Shown here: positions 1-8,697 of the stretch, one piece after another
How positions within the stretch are numbered: position 1 is the first letter of the stretch
Layout: every line of letters starts with the position of its first letter
Assembly (NCBI RefSeq): GCF_018278905.1
Contig: NZ_CP046600.1
Location: forward strand, 5,456,001 to 5,520,000
Source of the DNA: Mycobacterium spongiae
GTDB lineage: Bacteria; Actinomycetota; Actinomycetes; Mycobacteriales; Mycobacteriaceae
Length of the DNA stretch: 64,000 nucleotides
Direction of reading: 5' to 3'
The notes under the pieces: model-generated
Seen by the model: only the letters and a program-made list of their open reading frames with translations
The model's database searches: none
What the model was told of the DNA's origin: nothing
Position numbers and translations under genes: made by a program

Positions 1-1007
1 TCCCCGCCAATCTGGTGAACTTGCCGGCGGCTATCGAAGCTGCGGTCCAACAGCTCTTGACCTTCGACGCGGCGTTCTACGCAGCGCAGTTCATCCATAC
101 CCAGATTGGCTTTGCCCAGACGTTCGCCACGACGCTGAACAGCGCGGTCACCGGCATCGAAGCCGGGCTGCCCGCTTTTGAGGTGGGCGTTGAGACGGCC
201 TTTCAAACGGCGCTGGCGGGTGATTACAACGCCGCGGTAGCCATTTTCGGGCAAGCCACAGCAGACCTCTTGGTCACCGGGTTCGACACCAGCGACGTGA
301 CGATTAGCACACCAGGCAATAACTCGATAGTCGCTACGGCGAATCCCAAGCTGCTTGGCCCGCTGGGAGATCTATTCACCCTCATGGCGATCCCTGGACA
401 AGAGGCACAGTACTTCACCGACCTGATGCCACCCTCGATCCTTCGGCAGATGTCGCAGAACCTTACCGATGTTCTCAATGTGCTCACGAACCCCAGCATT
501 TCGGCAACCCTGTTTATACCGCCGCCGCTTAACTTCCCAGCGGGAACGCTCAGCGCCTTCTTCGGGTTGCCCTTGATGCTCACCTATTCGGCAGCGGGTG
601 CGCCTTTCGCGACGCTGAATGCGCTCGCAGACAGTGCGACAGCCATTCAGGAGCCGCTGATTGCCGGCAACGGCATGGCGGCGCTGAGTGCTCTCATCGA
701 TGCTCCGGCGGTGGTGGCAGACGGCTTCCTCAACGGCCAAGCCGCCATAGATATGCCCATCCAGGTGCCAACGGGTCTCCCAGGACCACTCTTGCCCACT
801 GAGATACTGATTGTGCTGAACCTGCGCTTCGACGGGATTCTCGTTCCGCCGCATCCCGTTACGGGAACGGTCAGCTTCCCGGGTTACATCATTTTTCCGG
901 GTCCAATTGAGGTAACCGTGTTTGGCACACCCTTCATGGGACTCGTTCCCCTGCTGGTCAATTACCTACCCCAGCAACTCGCCACGACAATCACACCCGC
1001 ACCGTAG
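1..1007 (+). CDS. PE-family protein, C-terminal part (left-truncated)
   Basis: The reading frame is open to the left edge, so the N-terminus and any PE or PGRS domain lie outside the window. The visible 335 or so residues are not Gly-repeat rich. They form a hydrophobic, Pro- and Ala-rich domain ending in a stretch like FDGILVPPHPVTGTV and then FGTPFMGLVPLLVNYLPQQL. That ending resembles the shared C-terminal module of several mycobacterial PE proteins. By position it should correspond to Rv3812 (PE_PGRS62) of M. tuberculosis. PE proteins are exported by type VII secretion and act at the cell surface. The family assignment rests on remembered similarity of the C-terminal module plus synteny; the PE domain itself cannot be seen. 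Confidence 0.6.
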   Translation, partial: PANLVNLPAAIEAAVQQLLTFDAAFYAAQFIHTQIGFAQTFATTLNSAVTGIEAGLPAFEVGVETAFQTALAGDYNAAVAIFGQATADLLVTGFDTSDVTISTPGNNSIVATANPKLLGPLGDLFTLMAIPGQEAQYFTDLMPPSILRQMSQNLTDVLNVLTNPSISATLFIPPPLNFPAGTLSAFFGLPLMLTYSAAGAPFATLNALADSATAIQEPLIAGNGMAALSALIDAPAVVADGFLNGQAAIDMPIQVPTGLPGPLLPTEILIVLNLRFDGILVPPHPVTGTVSFPGYIIFPGPIEVTVFGTPFMGLVPLLVNYLPQQLATTITPAP

Positions 1008-1014
1008 CGGGTTG

Positions 1015-1839
1015 TCAGGACCACCAACGCTCCAACACCCGCGCGACACCGTCGTTGGTATTCGGCGCGGTGATCTCGTCAGCCGCATCGAGCGCGTCGG
1101 GATGCGCGTTTCCCATCGCAACGCCCCGACCAGCCCGCAGCAACATCGGCACGTCGTTAGGCATGTCGCCGAAAGCCAGCACCTCAGATTCGGAAATCCC
1201 CACTGGTCTTGCGACTTCGTCAACACCGGTGGCCTTGCTGATACCCACCGGCACAATCTCCACCAGTCCGTTGTTAGTGGAGTAGGTGATATCGCCCTCG
1301 AAGCCGATATGCTTGGCCAGTTCCGCGGCCATGTCGGCACTGGAAGCGCCAGACTTGCGGATGAGAAGTTTGATCGCTGGTGCGCTCAGCAGATCTTCGA
1401 CCGACACCTCCGTGTTGTCCGGGTTCAGCCACGCGTGTTCGTAGCCCGGCGAACTAACAAACTGGGGCGTGGCCGTGTCGTGCGCGCTGTCGCCGATTCG
1501 CTCTACCGCCAACCCGGCACCGGGGATGACACGCGTAGCAATTTCCGCCAACGCTGCCAGGATGTCGACGGACAGGGTACGTACCGACACCACCCGGTCC
1601 GTGGCGGGGTCGTAGACGACAGCGCCGTTCGCGCACACCGCGATCGGTGCAAAGCCGAGTGCCTCCACTACGGGCCACACCCAGCGCGGCGGTCGGCCCG
1701 TTGCCAGGATGAAGCGCGCACCATCGTCGACCGCGGCCCGTACCGCGGCGCGAGTACGTGCGGTGACGGTTTCCGCGTCGTCGAGCAAGGTGCCGTCAAC
1801 GTCGCACGCAATAAGCGCCGGGCGAGTCGGAATTGTCAC
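1015..1839 (-). CDS. HAD-superfamily (Cof-type) phosphatase, Rv3813c-like
   Basis: This is a haloacid-dehalogenase hydrolase of the Cof/sugar-phosphatase branch. It opens with IACDVDGTLLDD, which holds the nucleophile Asp and the acid/base Asp of HAD motif I. Near the C-terminus is a GDMPNDVPML stretch, motif IV, with the metal-binding Asp residues. Physiological substrates are unknown for this branch; sugar phosphates or nucleotides are typical. The GTG start is chosen because it gives about 274 residues, close to the M. tuberculosis length I recall (273). A longer frame to 1956 would overlap the upstream acyltransferase gene. It is the last gene of a four-gene minus-strand run with three acyltransferases and may serve lipid or sugar-phosphate turnover with them (inference). 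Confidence 0.9.
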   Translation of the reverse strand: MTIPTRPALIACDVDGTLLDDAETVTARTRAAVRAAVDDGARFILATGRPPRWVWPVVEALGFAPIAVCANGAVVYDPATDRVVSVRTLSVDILAALAEIATRVIPGAGLAVERIGDSAHDTATPQFVSSPGYEHAWLNPDNTEVSVEDLLSAPAIKLLIRKSGASSADMAAELAKHIGFEGDITYSTNNGLVEIVPVGISKATGVDEVARPVGISESEVLAFGDMPNDVPMLLRAGRGVAMGNAHPDALDAADEITAPNTNDGVARVLERWWS

Positions 1840-1873
1840 TGGCGGGATCAACCTTGGCGGCCGGGCGACCCGG

Positions 1874-2659
1874 TCAACGTAGCCCCCCTGATCGTCGCTG
1901 CGGCGATGAGACGCCGTCATACCCGCGCTTCTGCGTCCGCTCAGCCAATTCGGCAACCCGCATCATCCTGGCCTCTTCCTGGCTCGGCGCACCGCCACCC
2001 AGACGACGCGGCACCCAGTACGCACCCTGAGGATGTGGGTACTGCTCTTGCACCCGGTGCAGCAGGGTCGTCATCGTTTGCCGCAACTCGACGTTGAGCT
2101 GGTCAACATCGCCGTGCGGCTGCAACGACTGACCTACGGACACGGTAATCGGAATCTTGTTGCGGAACAGGTTCCTTGGGTGATCCTTCGGCCAAATCCG
2201 GTGTGCTCCCCAGACAATCATGGGAACTATCGGCACCCGCGCCTCTAACGCCATCCGGGCCGCCCCGGTCTTGAACTGCTTGAGTTCAAGGCTGCGGCTG
2301 ATGGTGGCCTCCGGGTGTATCCCGACGAGTTGGCCGTCCCGTAGTCGTCGTACGGCGACGGCGTACGCGTTAGCGCCCTCGCTGCGATCCACCGGGATGA
2401 GCTGGGCGTGCTTGATCACATAGTTGACCGCTCGCACGTCCTGCATTTCGGCCTTGATCATGAACCGCAACCGCCGGCCACACTCATACGCGGCGATCGA
2501 CGCGGGAATCCAGTCCACGTAGCTCGTGTGATTGAGGGCGATCAACGCGCCGCCACTGTCGGGAACATTGTCGAGGCCATCAAAGGTGATCTTGTTTCCG
2601 TTCGCCGCGACGATCGACGGGACGAGGAACTCCATCATTCGGAAGAATGGCTCCGACAC
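1874..2659 (-). CDS. PlsC-like 1-acylglycerol-phosphate acyltransferase, Rv3814c-like
   Basis: This is one of three tandem lysophospholipid acyltransferase-type proteins. It carries the catalytic HX4D box as NHTSYVDW near residue 45 and the glycerol-phosphate-binding block as PEATISRS near residue 115. Such enzymes transfer an acyl group from acyl-CoA or acyl-ACP to a lysophospholipid or related acceptor at the inner membrane face. The GTG start is preceded by AAGGAG, which overlaps the stop codon of the upstream gene. This gives 261 residues, the length I recall for Rv3814c. A start 15 bases further upstream would place this Shine-Dalgarno inside the gene. It is translationally coupled to its upstream paralogue. 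The substrate is unknown. Confidence 0.93.
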   Translation of the reverse strand: MSEPFFRMMEFLVPSIVAANGNKITFDGLDNVPDSGGALIALNHTSYVDWIPASIAAYECGRRLRFMIKAEMQDVRAVNYVIKHAQLIPVDRSEGANAYAVAVRRLRDGQLVGIHPEATISRSLELKQFKTGAARMALEARVPIVPMIVWGAHRIWPKDHPRNLFRNKIPITVSVGQSLQPHGDVDQLNVELRQTMTTLLHRVQEQYPHPQGAYWVPRRLGGGAPSQEEARMMRVAELAERTQKRGYDGVSSPQRRSGGLR

Positions 2660-2670
2660 GTGATTCTCCT

Positions 2671-3432
2671 TCATCCGTCCCGCGGTTCCCGCGGAGTTCG
2701 GCTGGCGGCTTTCGCCGCTGCCTCGTCAGCGTCGAGTCGTGCCGCCTCGGCCAAGGTCGGGGCACCGCCGCCTAGCCGACGAGGCACCCAGTACGCCCCG
2801 GCCGGATGAGAATAGTCCTGCTGAACCTGGTACAGCAGCGAATTCATCGATTCTCGCAGTACCGCCTCCGTCGCTGCGATGTCTTCGCCGACGCGCAACG
2901 GTGTACCCACCGCCACGCTGACCGGCACTTTGTTGCGGCCCACATGCTTTGGGTGGTCCTTGGTCCAGATCCGCTGAGCGCCCCAGACAATGACCGGAAC
3001 AATCGGGACATCCGCTTCCCTGGCCATCCGGGCGGCGCCCGTCTTGAACTCTTTGAGCTCGAAACTGCGGCTGATCGTGGCCTCCGGATACACCCCGACC
3101 AGCTCTCCCTCGCGAAGCCGCTGCACCGCAAGGGAGTAGGCGGCCGCACCGGCTCGGCGGTCAACCGGAATTGTCCGGGTGTGCCTGATCAGGAAGTTGA
3201 CCACCTTCACTCGTTGCATCTCGGCCTTGATCATGAATCGCATCCGACGGCGCCGGCGATGCATCGCCAGCGCGGCCGGCAGCCAGTCGACGTAGCTGGT
3301 GTGATTGATTGCGACGACCGCGCCTCCGCGATCGGGCACGTTCTCCTCACCGACATAGGTCACCCGGGTTCCCGAGGTCACCACGAGCAAGTGGGCCAGG
3401 ATCTCAAGTATGCGGTAGGTGGGCTCCGCCAT
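2671..3432 (-). CDS. PlsC-like acyltransferase, Rv3815c-like
   Basis: This is the second tandem acyltransferase, 253 residues. NHTSYVDW (HX4D) lies near residue 43 and VYPEATISRSFELKEFKTG near residue 115, followed by the PVIVWGAQRIWTKDHPK block shared by all members of the cluster. A GGAG ribosome site lies just upstream of the ATG. The C-terminal tail is charged and Ala/Arg rich. It sits 3 bases from its upstream paralogue and overlaps the leader of the downstream one, so the three are surely co-transcribed. A further copy at 29768-30517 is most similar to this one, with the same MAEPTYR start, and suggests recent duplication. The acyl acceptor is unknown. Confidence 0.93.
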   Translation of the reverse strand: MAEPTYRILEILAHLLVVTSGTRVTYVGEENVPDRGGAVVAINHTSYVDWLPAALAMHRRRRRMRFMIKAEMQRVKVVNFLIRHTRTIPVDRRAGAAAYSLAVQRLREGELVGVYPEATISRSFELKEFKTGAARMAREADVPIVPVIVWGAQRIWTKDHPKHVGRNKVPVSVAVGTPLRVGEDIAATEAVLRESMNSLLYQVQQDYSHPAGAYWVPRRLGGGAPTLAEAARLDADEAAAKAASRTPREPRDG

Positions 3433-3435
3433 CGG

Positions 3436-4215
3436 TCACTGCTCCGGCGCCCCGGCGGGATGGGCGCGCTGGGCGCGGCGAGCGGCCCGTAGCGCTGCCT
3501 CCTCGGCGTCCCGGCGGGCGGCCTCGGCGAGCGAGGGCGCGCCGCCCCCGAAGCGGTGCGGTACCCAGAACTCGCCGGCCGGATGGGGTCCGTACTGTTC
3601 TTGGGCTCGCTCCAGCAAATGCTGCATCCGGGAATGCAGCAGGCTGGTGAGTTCGGCGGTCGGCAGTGTCGGGTCAATCGGATCACCAACCAGCACCGCG
3701 ACCGGCACTTTCGGACGAAACAGCTTCTTGGGGTGGTCCTTGGTCCAGATGCGCTGGGCACCCCAGACGATGTGCGGAATGATCGGCACGCCGGCGTCAA
3801 TCGCCATTCGCGCGGCTCCCGACTTGAATTCCTTTATTTCGAAGCTGCGGCTGATTGTCGCTTCGGGGTAGACGCCGACCAGCTCGCCGGCCTTGAGCAT
3901 CGTGACCGCGGCTTCATAGGAGGCAGCCCCGTCTCTCCGGTCCACCGGGATATGCCGAAGCCTGCGCATGATCGGCCCGGTGATCTTGTGGTCGAACACC
4001 TCCTGCTTGGCCATGAACCGCACCTTGCGCGCGAGGCCCTGCTTGTAGGCGGGCAAACCCGCGAAGGTGAAGTCGAGATAACCGGTATGGTTGATCGCGA
4101 TGACCGCACCGCCGCTGGCGGGTAGGTGCTCTTCACCCGCGACACTGATGCGCAGGCCCTGGATGCGCCAGGTCAAGCGGGCAAGCTGAATGATAGTCCC
4201 GTAATACGGTTCCAC
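3436..4215 (-). CDS. PlsC-like acyltransferase, Rv3816c-like
   Basis: This is the first gene of the acyltransferase run, 259 residues, the same length I recall for Rv3816c. The HX4D box is NHTGYLDF, diverged from the NHTSYVDW of its neighbours, and the PEATISRSFEIKEFKSG block is intact. The changed residues next to the catalytic box suggest a different acceptor or acyl chain from the other two copies (inference). The tail is rich in Ala, Arg and Glu. It is transcribed away from the kinase gene, with the two start codons about 60 bases apart and the promoters presumably between them. Confidence 0.93.
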   Translation of the reverse strand: MEPYYGTIIQLARLTWRIQGLRISVAGEEHLPASGGAVIAINHTGYLDFTFAGLPAYKQGLARKVRFMAKQEVFDHKITGPIMRRLRHIPVDRRDGAASYEAAVTMLKAGELVGVYPEATISRSFEIKEFKSGAARMAIDAGVPIIPHIVWGAQRIWTKDHPKKLFRPKVPVAVLVGDPIDPTLPTAELTSLLHSRMQHLLERAQEQYGPHPAGEFWVPHRFGGGAPSLAEAARRDAEEAALRAARRAQRAHPAGAPEQ

Positions 4216-4274
4216 AGCTGCTTAGCCTAGTGCTCCCGGCTGTGCGCTGCCCAGAGTGCCGAAAAGAGGCGCGC

Positions 4275-5030
4275 TTGTCCTTTCCATCGTTGCCGCCGGC
4301 GGTGCCGGCCCTGGTCAACCGGTTGGCCGCCGGCAGACCCGTGCATGCGGTCTGGGTCAACGAGCTGGGGGGCATCACCTTTCGGATCGGCTCCGGCGCC
4401 GAATTCGTCAAGGTTGCCAAGCCGGGCTCCGTCGACTTCACCAATGAAGCCCACCGGTTACGTTGGGCTGCCCGGTACCTCGCGGTACCGCGGGTCCTGG
4501 GCCTTGGCGTGGACCACGGCCCAGACGGGGACTTGGCGTGGCTGCGCACTGGCGGGCTACCGGGTGTGTCCGCGGTGCACCCGCGCTGGCGCACGTCCCC
4601 GGACGTGGCGGTGCGAGCGATCGCAGTGGGGTTGCGCGCGTTGCATGACCGACTACCGGCGCCGTCGTGCCCGTTCAGCTGGTCGGCGCAAGACCGGCTG
4701 GCCACGCTGGAGCCGCTACGACGGGCCGACCTGGGCCAGCCACCTCCGATCGATCAGTTGGTGGTGTGTCATGGAGACGCGTGTTCGCCCAACACGCTGA
4801 TCGACGACATGGGCCGGTGCTGCGGTCACGTCGACTTCGGCGATCTCGGTGTGGCCGATCGGTGGGCCGACCTCGCAGTGGCCACATTGTCGCTGCAATG
4901 GAACTATCCCGAGTACCCGGGCCGGTGCTGGGAGGACGAGTTCTTCGCCGCCTACGGTGTCACGCCGGACCCGCTGCGCATCGACTACTACCGCCGGCTG
5001 TGGCAGTCCGAGCCGAACGGGTCAGGCTAA
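4275..5030 (+). CDS. Aminoglycoside-phosphotransferase-family kinase, Rv3817-like
   Basis: This is a small-molecule kinase of the APH fold. The catalytic loop reads VCHGDACSPNTLID, giving the HxDxxxxN Brenner motif, and is followed by HVDFGDLGVADRWADLA with the metal-binding DxG-type Asp. Such proteins phosphorylate hydroxyls of antibiotics or of metabolites such as choline or sugars; nothing here shows drug resistance. The TTG start has AGAGG 6 bases upstream and yields 251 residues, as I recall for Rv3817. A GTG at 4230 is the alternative and would add 15 residues. It is the first gene of a probable operon with the Rieske protein, 61 bases downstream. Confidence 0.85.
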   Translation: MSFPSLPPAVPALVNRLAAGRPVHAVWVNELGGITFRIGSGAEFVKVAKPGSVDFTNEAHRLRWAARYLAVPRVLGLGVDHGPDGDLAWLRTGGLPGVSAVHPRWRTSPDVAVRAIAVGLRALHDRLPAPSCPFSWSAQDRLATLEPLRRADLGQPPPIDQLVVCHGDACSPNTLIDDMGRCCGHVDFGDLGVADRWADLAVATLSLQWNYPEYPGRCWEDEFFAAYGVTPDPLRIDYYRRLWQSEPNGSG

Positions 5031-5091
5031 GCTCGAAGCGCGTTTCACGCACGATGGTGCACGCGGAGACGAGCCCCCCAGAAAGGTATTT

Positions 5092-6654
5092 ATGCAGGTC
5101 ACAAGCGTCGGTCACGCCGGCTTTCTGATCCGGACCCACGCCGGCAGCATCTTGTGTGATCCCTGGGTCAATCCAGCGTATTTTGCGTCCTGGTTCCCGT
5201 TCCCAGACAACAGCACGCTGGATTGGGAATCCCTGGGTCAGTGCGACTATCTGTACATCTCGCACCTGCACAAGGATCACTTCGATGCCGAGAACCTGCG
5301 TGCGCACGTGAACAAGAACGCGCTGGTGCTGCTCCCGGACTTTCCGGTGCCCGACCTGAGAAATGAGCTACAGAAGTTGGGATTTCACCGGTTTCTCGAG
5401 ACCACGGATTCGGTCAAGCACCGGATCAGTGGTCCATCGGGGGACCTCGACGTGATGATCATCGCCTTGCGGGCACCGGCAGACGGCCCGATTGGCGACT
5501 CGGCGCTGGTCGTTTCGGATGGCGAAACCACTGCCTTCAACATGAACGACGCGCGCCCGATCGATCTGGAGGTCCTGGCAACCGAGTTCGGCCACGTCGA
5601 CGTGCACATGCTGCAGTATTCGGGGGCGATCTGGTACCCAATGGTCTACGACATGCCCGCGCGCGCCAAGGAGGCCTTCGGTACCCAGAAACGGCAGCGC
5701 GGGATGGACCGCGCGCGCCAATACGTCGCTCAAGTGGGGGCGACCTGGGTGGTGCCGTCGGCCGGACCACCCTGCTTCTTGGACCCTGAGCTCCGCCACC
5801 TCAACGACGACGGCACCGATCCGGCCAACATCTTCCCCGATCAGATGGTGTTCTTGGACCAGATGCGGGCGCACGGCCACGATCGCGGCCTGCTGATGAT
5901 TCCCGGCTCGATCGCGAACTTCACCGGTCCCACGCTCGATTCGCTGAGCCATCCACTGCCCACCGACCAAGTCGAGGCCATCTTCACCACCGACAAGTCG
6001 ACCTATATCGCCGACTATGCAGACCGGATGGCGCCCGTCCTTGCCGCCGAGCGATCCCGATGGGCCCCTGCGGACGGCGAGTCCCTGTTGGAGCCGCTGC
6101 GCGCCCTGTTCGAACCAATCATGTTGCAAAGCAACGAGGTCTGCGACGGCATCGGGTATCCCGTCCAACTGGTGATCGGATCCGGCGACCTCACCGAAAC
6201 CATAGTCTTGGACTTTCCGAAAAGGGCTGTGCGAGAGCAGATTCCCGATGAGAAATTCCGCTATGGCTTCGCGATCGCAGCGGAGCTGGTGCGGACCGTG
6301 CTACGTGATGAAGAACCCGACTGGGTCAACACCATATTCTTGTCCACCCGGTTTCAGGCCTGGCGGGTCGGCGGCTACAACGAATACTTGTACACGTTCT
6401 TCAAGTGTCTGACCGATGAACGGATCGCCTACGCCGACGGCTGGTTCGCCGAGACCCATGACGACTCTGCGTCGATCACTTTGGACGGCTGGGAGATCCA
6501 ACGCCGTTGCCCGCACCTGAAAGCCGACTTGTCGAAATTCGGTGTAGTGGAAGGCGATACACTAACCTGCAACTTGCACGGGTGGCAGTGGCGGCTCGAC
6601 GATGGTCGATGCCTAACCGCCAGGGGTCACCAGCTACGGAGTTCGCGGCCATGA
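5092..6654 (+). CDS. Metallo-beta-lactamase-fold / Rieske [2Fe-2S] fusion protein, Rv3818-like
   Basis: This two-domain protein has 520 residues. The N-terminal two thirds is an UlaG-like metallo-beta-lactamase fold with the metal motif SHLHKDHFD near residue 60. The last 50 or so residues form a Rieske cluster domain, with CPH and then CNLHGW giving the CxH...CxxH ligand set. The combination resembles the bacterial CMP-Neu5Ac-hydroxylase-like architecture, although the domain order and substrate here are not established. It probably acts as a cytosolic redox-dependent hydrolase or hydroxylase. AGAAAGG precedes the ATG. An upstream in-frame extension is only the shadow of the kinase gene. Its stop overlaps the next gene (ATGA), indicating translational coupling. 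Confidence 0.9.
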   Translation: MQVTSVGHAGFLIRTHAGSILCDPWVNPAYFASWFPFPDNSTLDWESLGQCDYLYISHLHKDHFDAENLRAHVNKNALVLLPDFPVPDLRNELQKLGFHRFLETTDSVKHRISGPSGDLDVMIIALRAPADGPIGDSALVVSDGETTAFNMNDARPIDLEVLATEFGHVDVHMLQYSGAIWYPMVYDMPARAKEAFGTQKRQRGMDRARQYVAQVGATWVVPSAGPPCFLDPELRHLNDDGTDPANIFPDQMVFLDQMRAHGHDRGLLMIPGSIANFTGPTLDSLSHPLPTDQVEAIFTTDKSTYIADYADRMAPVLAAERSRWAPADGESLLEPLRALFEPIMLQSNEVCDGIGYPVQLVIGSGDLTETIVLDFPKRAVREQIPDEKFRYGFAIAAELVRTVLRDEEPDWVNTIFLSTRFQAWRVGGYNEYLYTFFKCLTDERIAYADGWFAETHDDSASITLDGWEIQRRCPHLKADLSKFGVVEGDTLTCNLHGWQWRLDDGRCLTARGHQLRSSRP

Positions 6655-6986
6655 TGCACTTCTACGACGACGGAGTGATCCAGCTGGACCGCGCCGCAAT
6701 TACACTGCGCCGCTACCATTTCCCGTCTGGCACGGCCAAGGTGATCTCGCTGGACCAGATCCGGGGATTCACGACCGAATCGCTGGGCCTGCTCGTGGCT
6801 CGATTCAACATCTGGGGTAGCCCCGATCTTCGCCGCTGGCTGCCGCTCGACGTATACCGGCCGCTCAAGTCCACCCTGGTCACCCTCGACGTAGCTGGAA
6901 CATACCCAAAGCCCGCCTGCACACCAGCGCGCCCCGACGAGTTCATTGCCTTACTCGATGAGCTACTCGCACTCAACCGGGCATGA
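6651..6986 (+). CDS. Conserved small protein, Rv3819-like
   Basis: This protein has 111 residues, the same as I recall for Rv3819, and starts inside the stop of the Rieske protein (ATGA). It has no membrane segment, signal or recognised motif. The middle reads as alternating hydrophobic and charged residues, suggesting a small beta-rich fold, with Trp residues in NIWGSPDLRRWLPL. The coupling implies that it works with the Rieske/metallohydrolase enzyme, for example as a partner subunit (inference). In H37Rv the sulfolipid cluster follows directly; here the next gene, on the opposite strand, ends only 55 bases later. Confidence 0.85.
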   Translation: MMHFYDDGVIQLDRAAITLRRYHFPSGTAKVISLDQIRGFTTESLGLLVARFNIWGSPDLRRWLPLDVYRPLKSTLVTLDVAGTYPKPACTPARPDEFIALLDELLALNRA

Positions 6987-7041
6987 GCCTGGCGCGAAGA
7001 GGAGTGCGGTTTCTGCTCTGATAGCGCCCTTCGGCGCGGCG

Positions 7042-8625
7042 CTAGCGATCCGCGAGCGCCGCACGAGCGGCGTTGTAGCCGGGTATGAAGGTGATTCCTG
7101 GCCCACCGTGACAACCTGCGCTGCCCAGGTACAGCCCCCCGATCGGAATTGGTTGGCCACGAAACCCTTTCGGACCAGGACGATTCGGACCAATTTGCTC
7201 CGGATGCAATAACCCGTGGCAGTAGTCGCCGCCCGGAGCACCGAACATCACTCCCATATGCCTGGGGGTAAACGTGGTGTGCCGAATGATGCTGCGCTCA
7301 AAGTTGGGTGCCAACCGAGTGATCTTGTCGATCACTCGCTGACCCATTTCGAGCTTCGCCTGGCCGTAGCCCCGATGATTCGGGCCGCCCTCGATCGGAA
7401 ACCACATCGCAAATGCCGACGCGGCGTACTTTCCCTCGGGCGCCAACCCGGGATCGTGGAGCGATGGGATCTGCAGTACAACGGTGGGGTCGGCAGGCAC
7501 GATCCCGCGGCGAGCATTCTCCCACTGCTGCTGCACCTCCTCCGGGGTGCAGAAAATGCCCATCGAGGCCTGCAGGGTTGGGTCGCTGAGGGCCTCATAG
7601 GGCGCCGCGAACGTGGGGGGCTCGTCCAGCGCGAAGTGCATCTGCAGGTAGCTGCCGCGGTGGTCGATGCCCGAGTAGCGGTCCCGGATGTCTGCTGACA
7701 GCACCGAGTGGTCGATGAGGCCATTGATCGTGACGTCGGGTGCGATGGCCGAGACGACGATCGGGGCCTCGAAGGTGTCCCCTGCCTGGGTGCGCACTCC
7801 GCGTACGCGGCACCCGGACTGCGGCTGCGGATCCTGGTCGACGAGGATCTCGGCGACTTGGGACCGCAGCCGAACCTCGCCGCCGTTGCTCTCGAAGAGC
7901 TGGCGCAAGTGCTCAGTGAGCGCACCGACGCCGCCGCGTAGCTTTTTCATCTGCACGAATTGGCCTTCTGGGACGCCGAGGCCGAATGCGAGCGCAGCGG
8001 CGCTTCCCGGGGTCGCTGGACCACGATAGATCGTGTTGACAGCGAGCACGGTCATCGATCCGCGTAGCGCGGCGTGCTTATCGCGGTCGGGGAAATAGCG
8101 GTCCAGCACATCGGTGACGGAGCCGAACAGCATGTCATCGATGCACGAGCGCTCGAATTCGTTGGTCGCACAGGCATACATTTCATCGAACGTCTTGGGC
8201 TCAGTGGCGGCCTCAAACCGTCCCAGCGCCCGGGTGGGTGCCTGGCTCCACGCCAGCAGACCTGCCATTCCATCGACGGCATCTGCCCCATGCACGTCTG
8301 CCAGATGGTTCAACATCGTGATCGGGTCGGCGTACTGGACCAGCGGGTCATCGCCGACGCCACGCAAGGCGACCGACATCACCTCGAGGTCAACGGTCGG
8401 TAGGTCATCCAGGCCGAGTTCGGCGCTGACCGCCGCCGATGTCGGGAACTGCACCGAACCGGCGATCTCAAACCGGTACCCGTCGAAGAGCTCAACCGTC
8501 GAGGCCATTCCGCCCGCATACAGCTTCCCCTCTAGGCACAGGGTCCGCAGTCCGGCCTGCTGCAACAGCACCGCCGCAGTCAGCCCGTTGTGGCCGGCAC
8601 CCACGACGATCGCGTCATAAGCCAT
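7042..8625 (-). CDS. FAD-dependent phytoene-desaturase-like oxidoreductase, Rv3829c-like
   Basis: This NAD(P)/FAD-dependent amine-oxidase/carotenoid-desaturase family protein has 527 residues. The N-terminal dinucleotide-binding fold is AIVVGAGHNGLTAAVLLQQAG. The C-terminal block GLYLGSAGCHGGPGITFIPGYNAA is the second FAD-contacting segment typical of CrtI/retinol-saturase relatives. The substrate is unknown; a lipid or polyprenoid is likely. The ATG at 8625 has GGGAGG 8 bases upstream, so the 10-residue longer frame is rejected. A 22-bp palindrome about 40 bases upstream matches one next to the adjacent TetR gene, so the gene is probably repressed by that regulator. Confidence 0.92.
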   Translation of the reverse strand: MAYDAIVVGAGHNGLTAAVLLQQAGLRTLCLEGKLYAGGMASTVELFDGYRFEIAGSVQFPTSAAVSAELGLDDLPTVDLEVMSVALRGVGDDPLVQYADPITMLNHLADVHGADAVDGMAGLLAWSQAPTRALGRFEAATEPKTFDEMYACATNEFERSCIDDMLFGSVTDVLDRYFPDRDKHAALRGSMTVLAVNTIYRGPATPGSAAALAFGLGVPEGQFVQMKKLRGGVGALTEHLRQLFESNGGEVRLRSQVAEILVDQDPQPQSGCRVRGVRTQAGDTFEAPIVVSAIAPDVTINGLIDHSVLSADIRDRYSGIDHRGSYLQMHFALDEPPTFAAPYEALSDPTLQASMGIFCTPEEVQQQWENARRGIVPADPTVVLQIPSLHDPGLAPEGKYAASAFAMWFPIEGGPNHRGYGQAKLEMGQRVIDKITRLAPNFERSIIRHTTFTPRHMGVMFGAPGGDYCHGLLHPEQIGPNRPGPKGFRGQPIPIGGLYLGSAGCHGGPGITFIPGYNAARAALADR

Positions 8626-8664
8626 GTCACGACCTCCCGGATTGCAGGCTGACACGACGGGTAA

Positions 8665-8686
8665 GTTTTGTCAATTATGACGAAAC
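8665..8686. promoter_or_regulatory. Palindromic operator, TetR type (copy 1)
   Basis: The sequence is GTTTTGTCA-ATTA-TGACGAAAC, an inverted repeat with 9-base arms and one mismatch. It lies between the TetR gene and the oxidoreductase start, 40 bases ahead of the latter. It is the same element as the one at 9359-9380, which supports its being a real regulator site and not a chance palindrome. Confidence 0.7.
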
Positions 8687-8697
8687 TCTGCTGAACG

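Noticed and set aside
922..2097. 391-codon plus-strand frame over the HAD phosphatase gene
   Set aside because: It is antisense to two conserved genes; Arg/His-rich with no recognisable domain.
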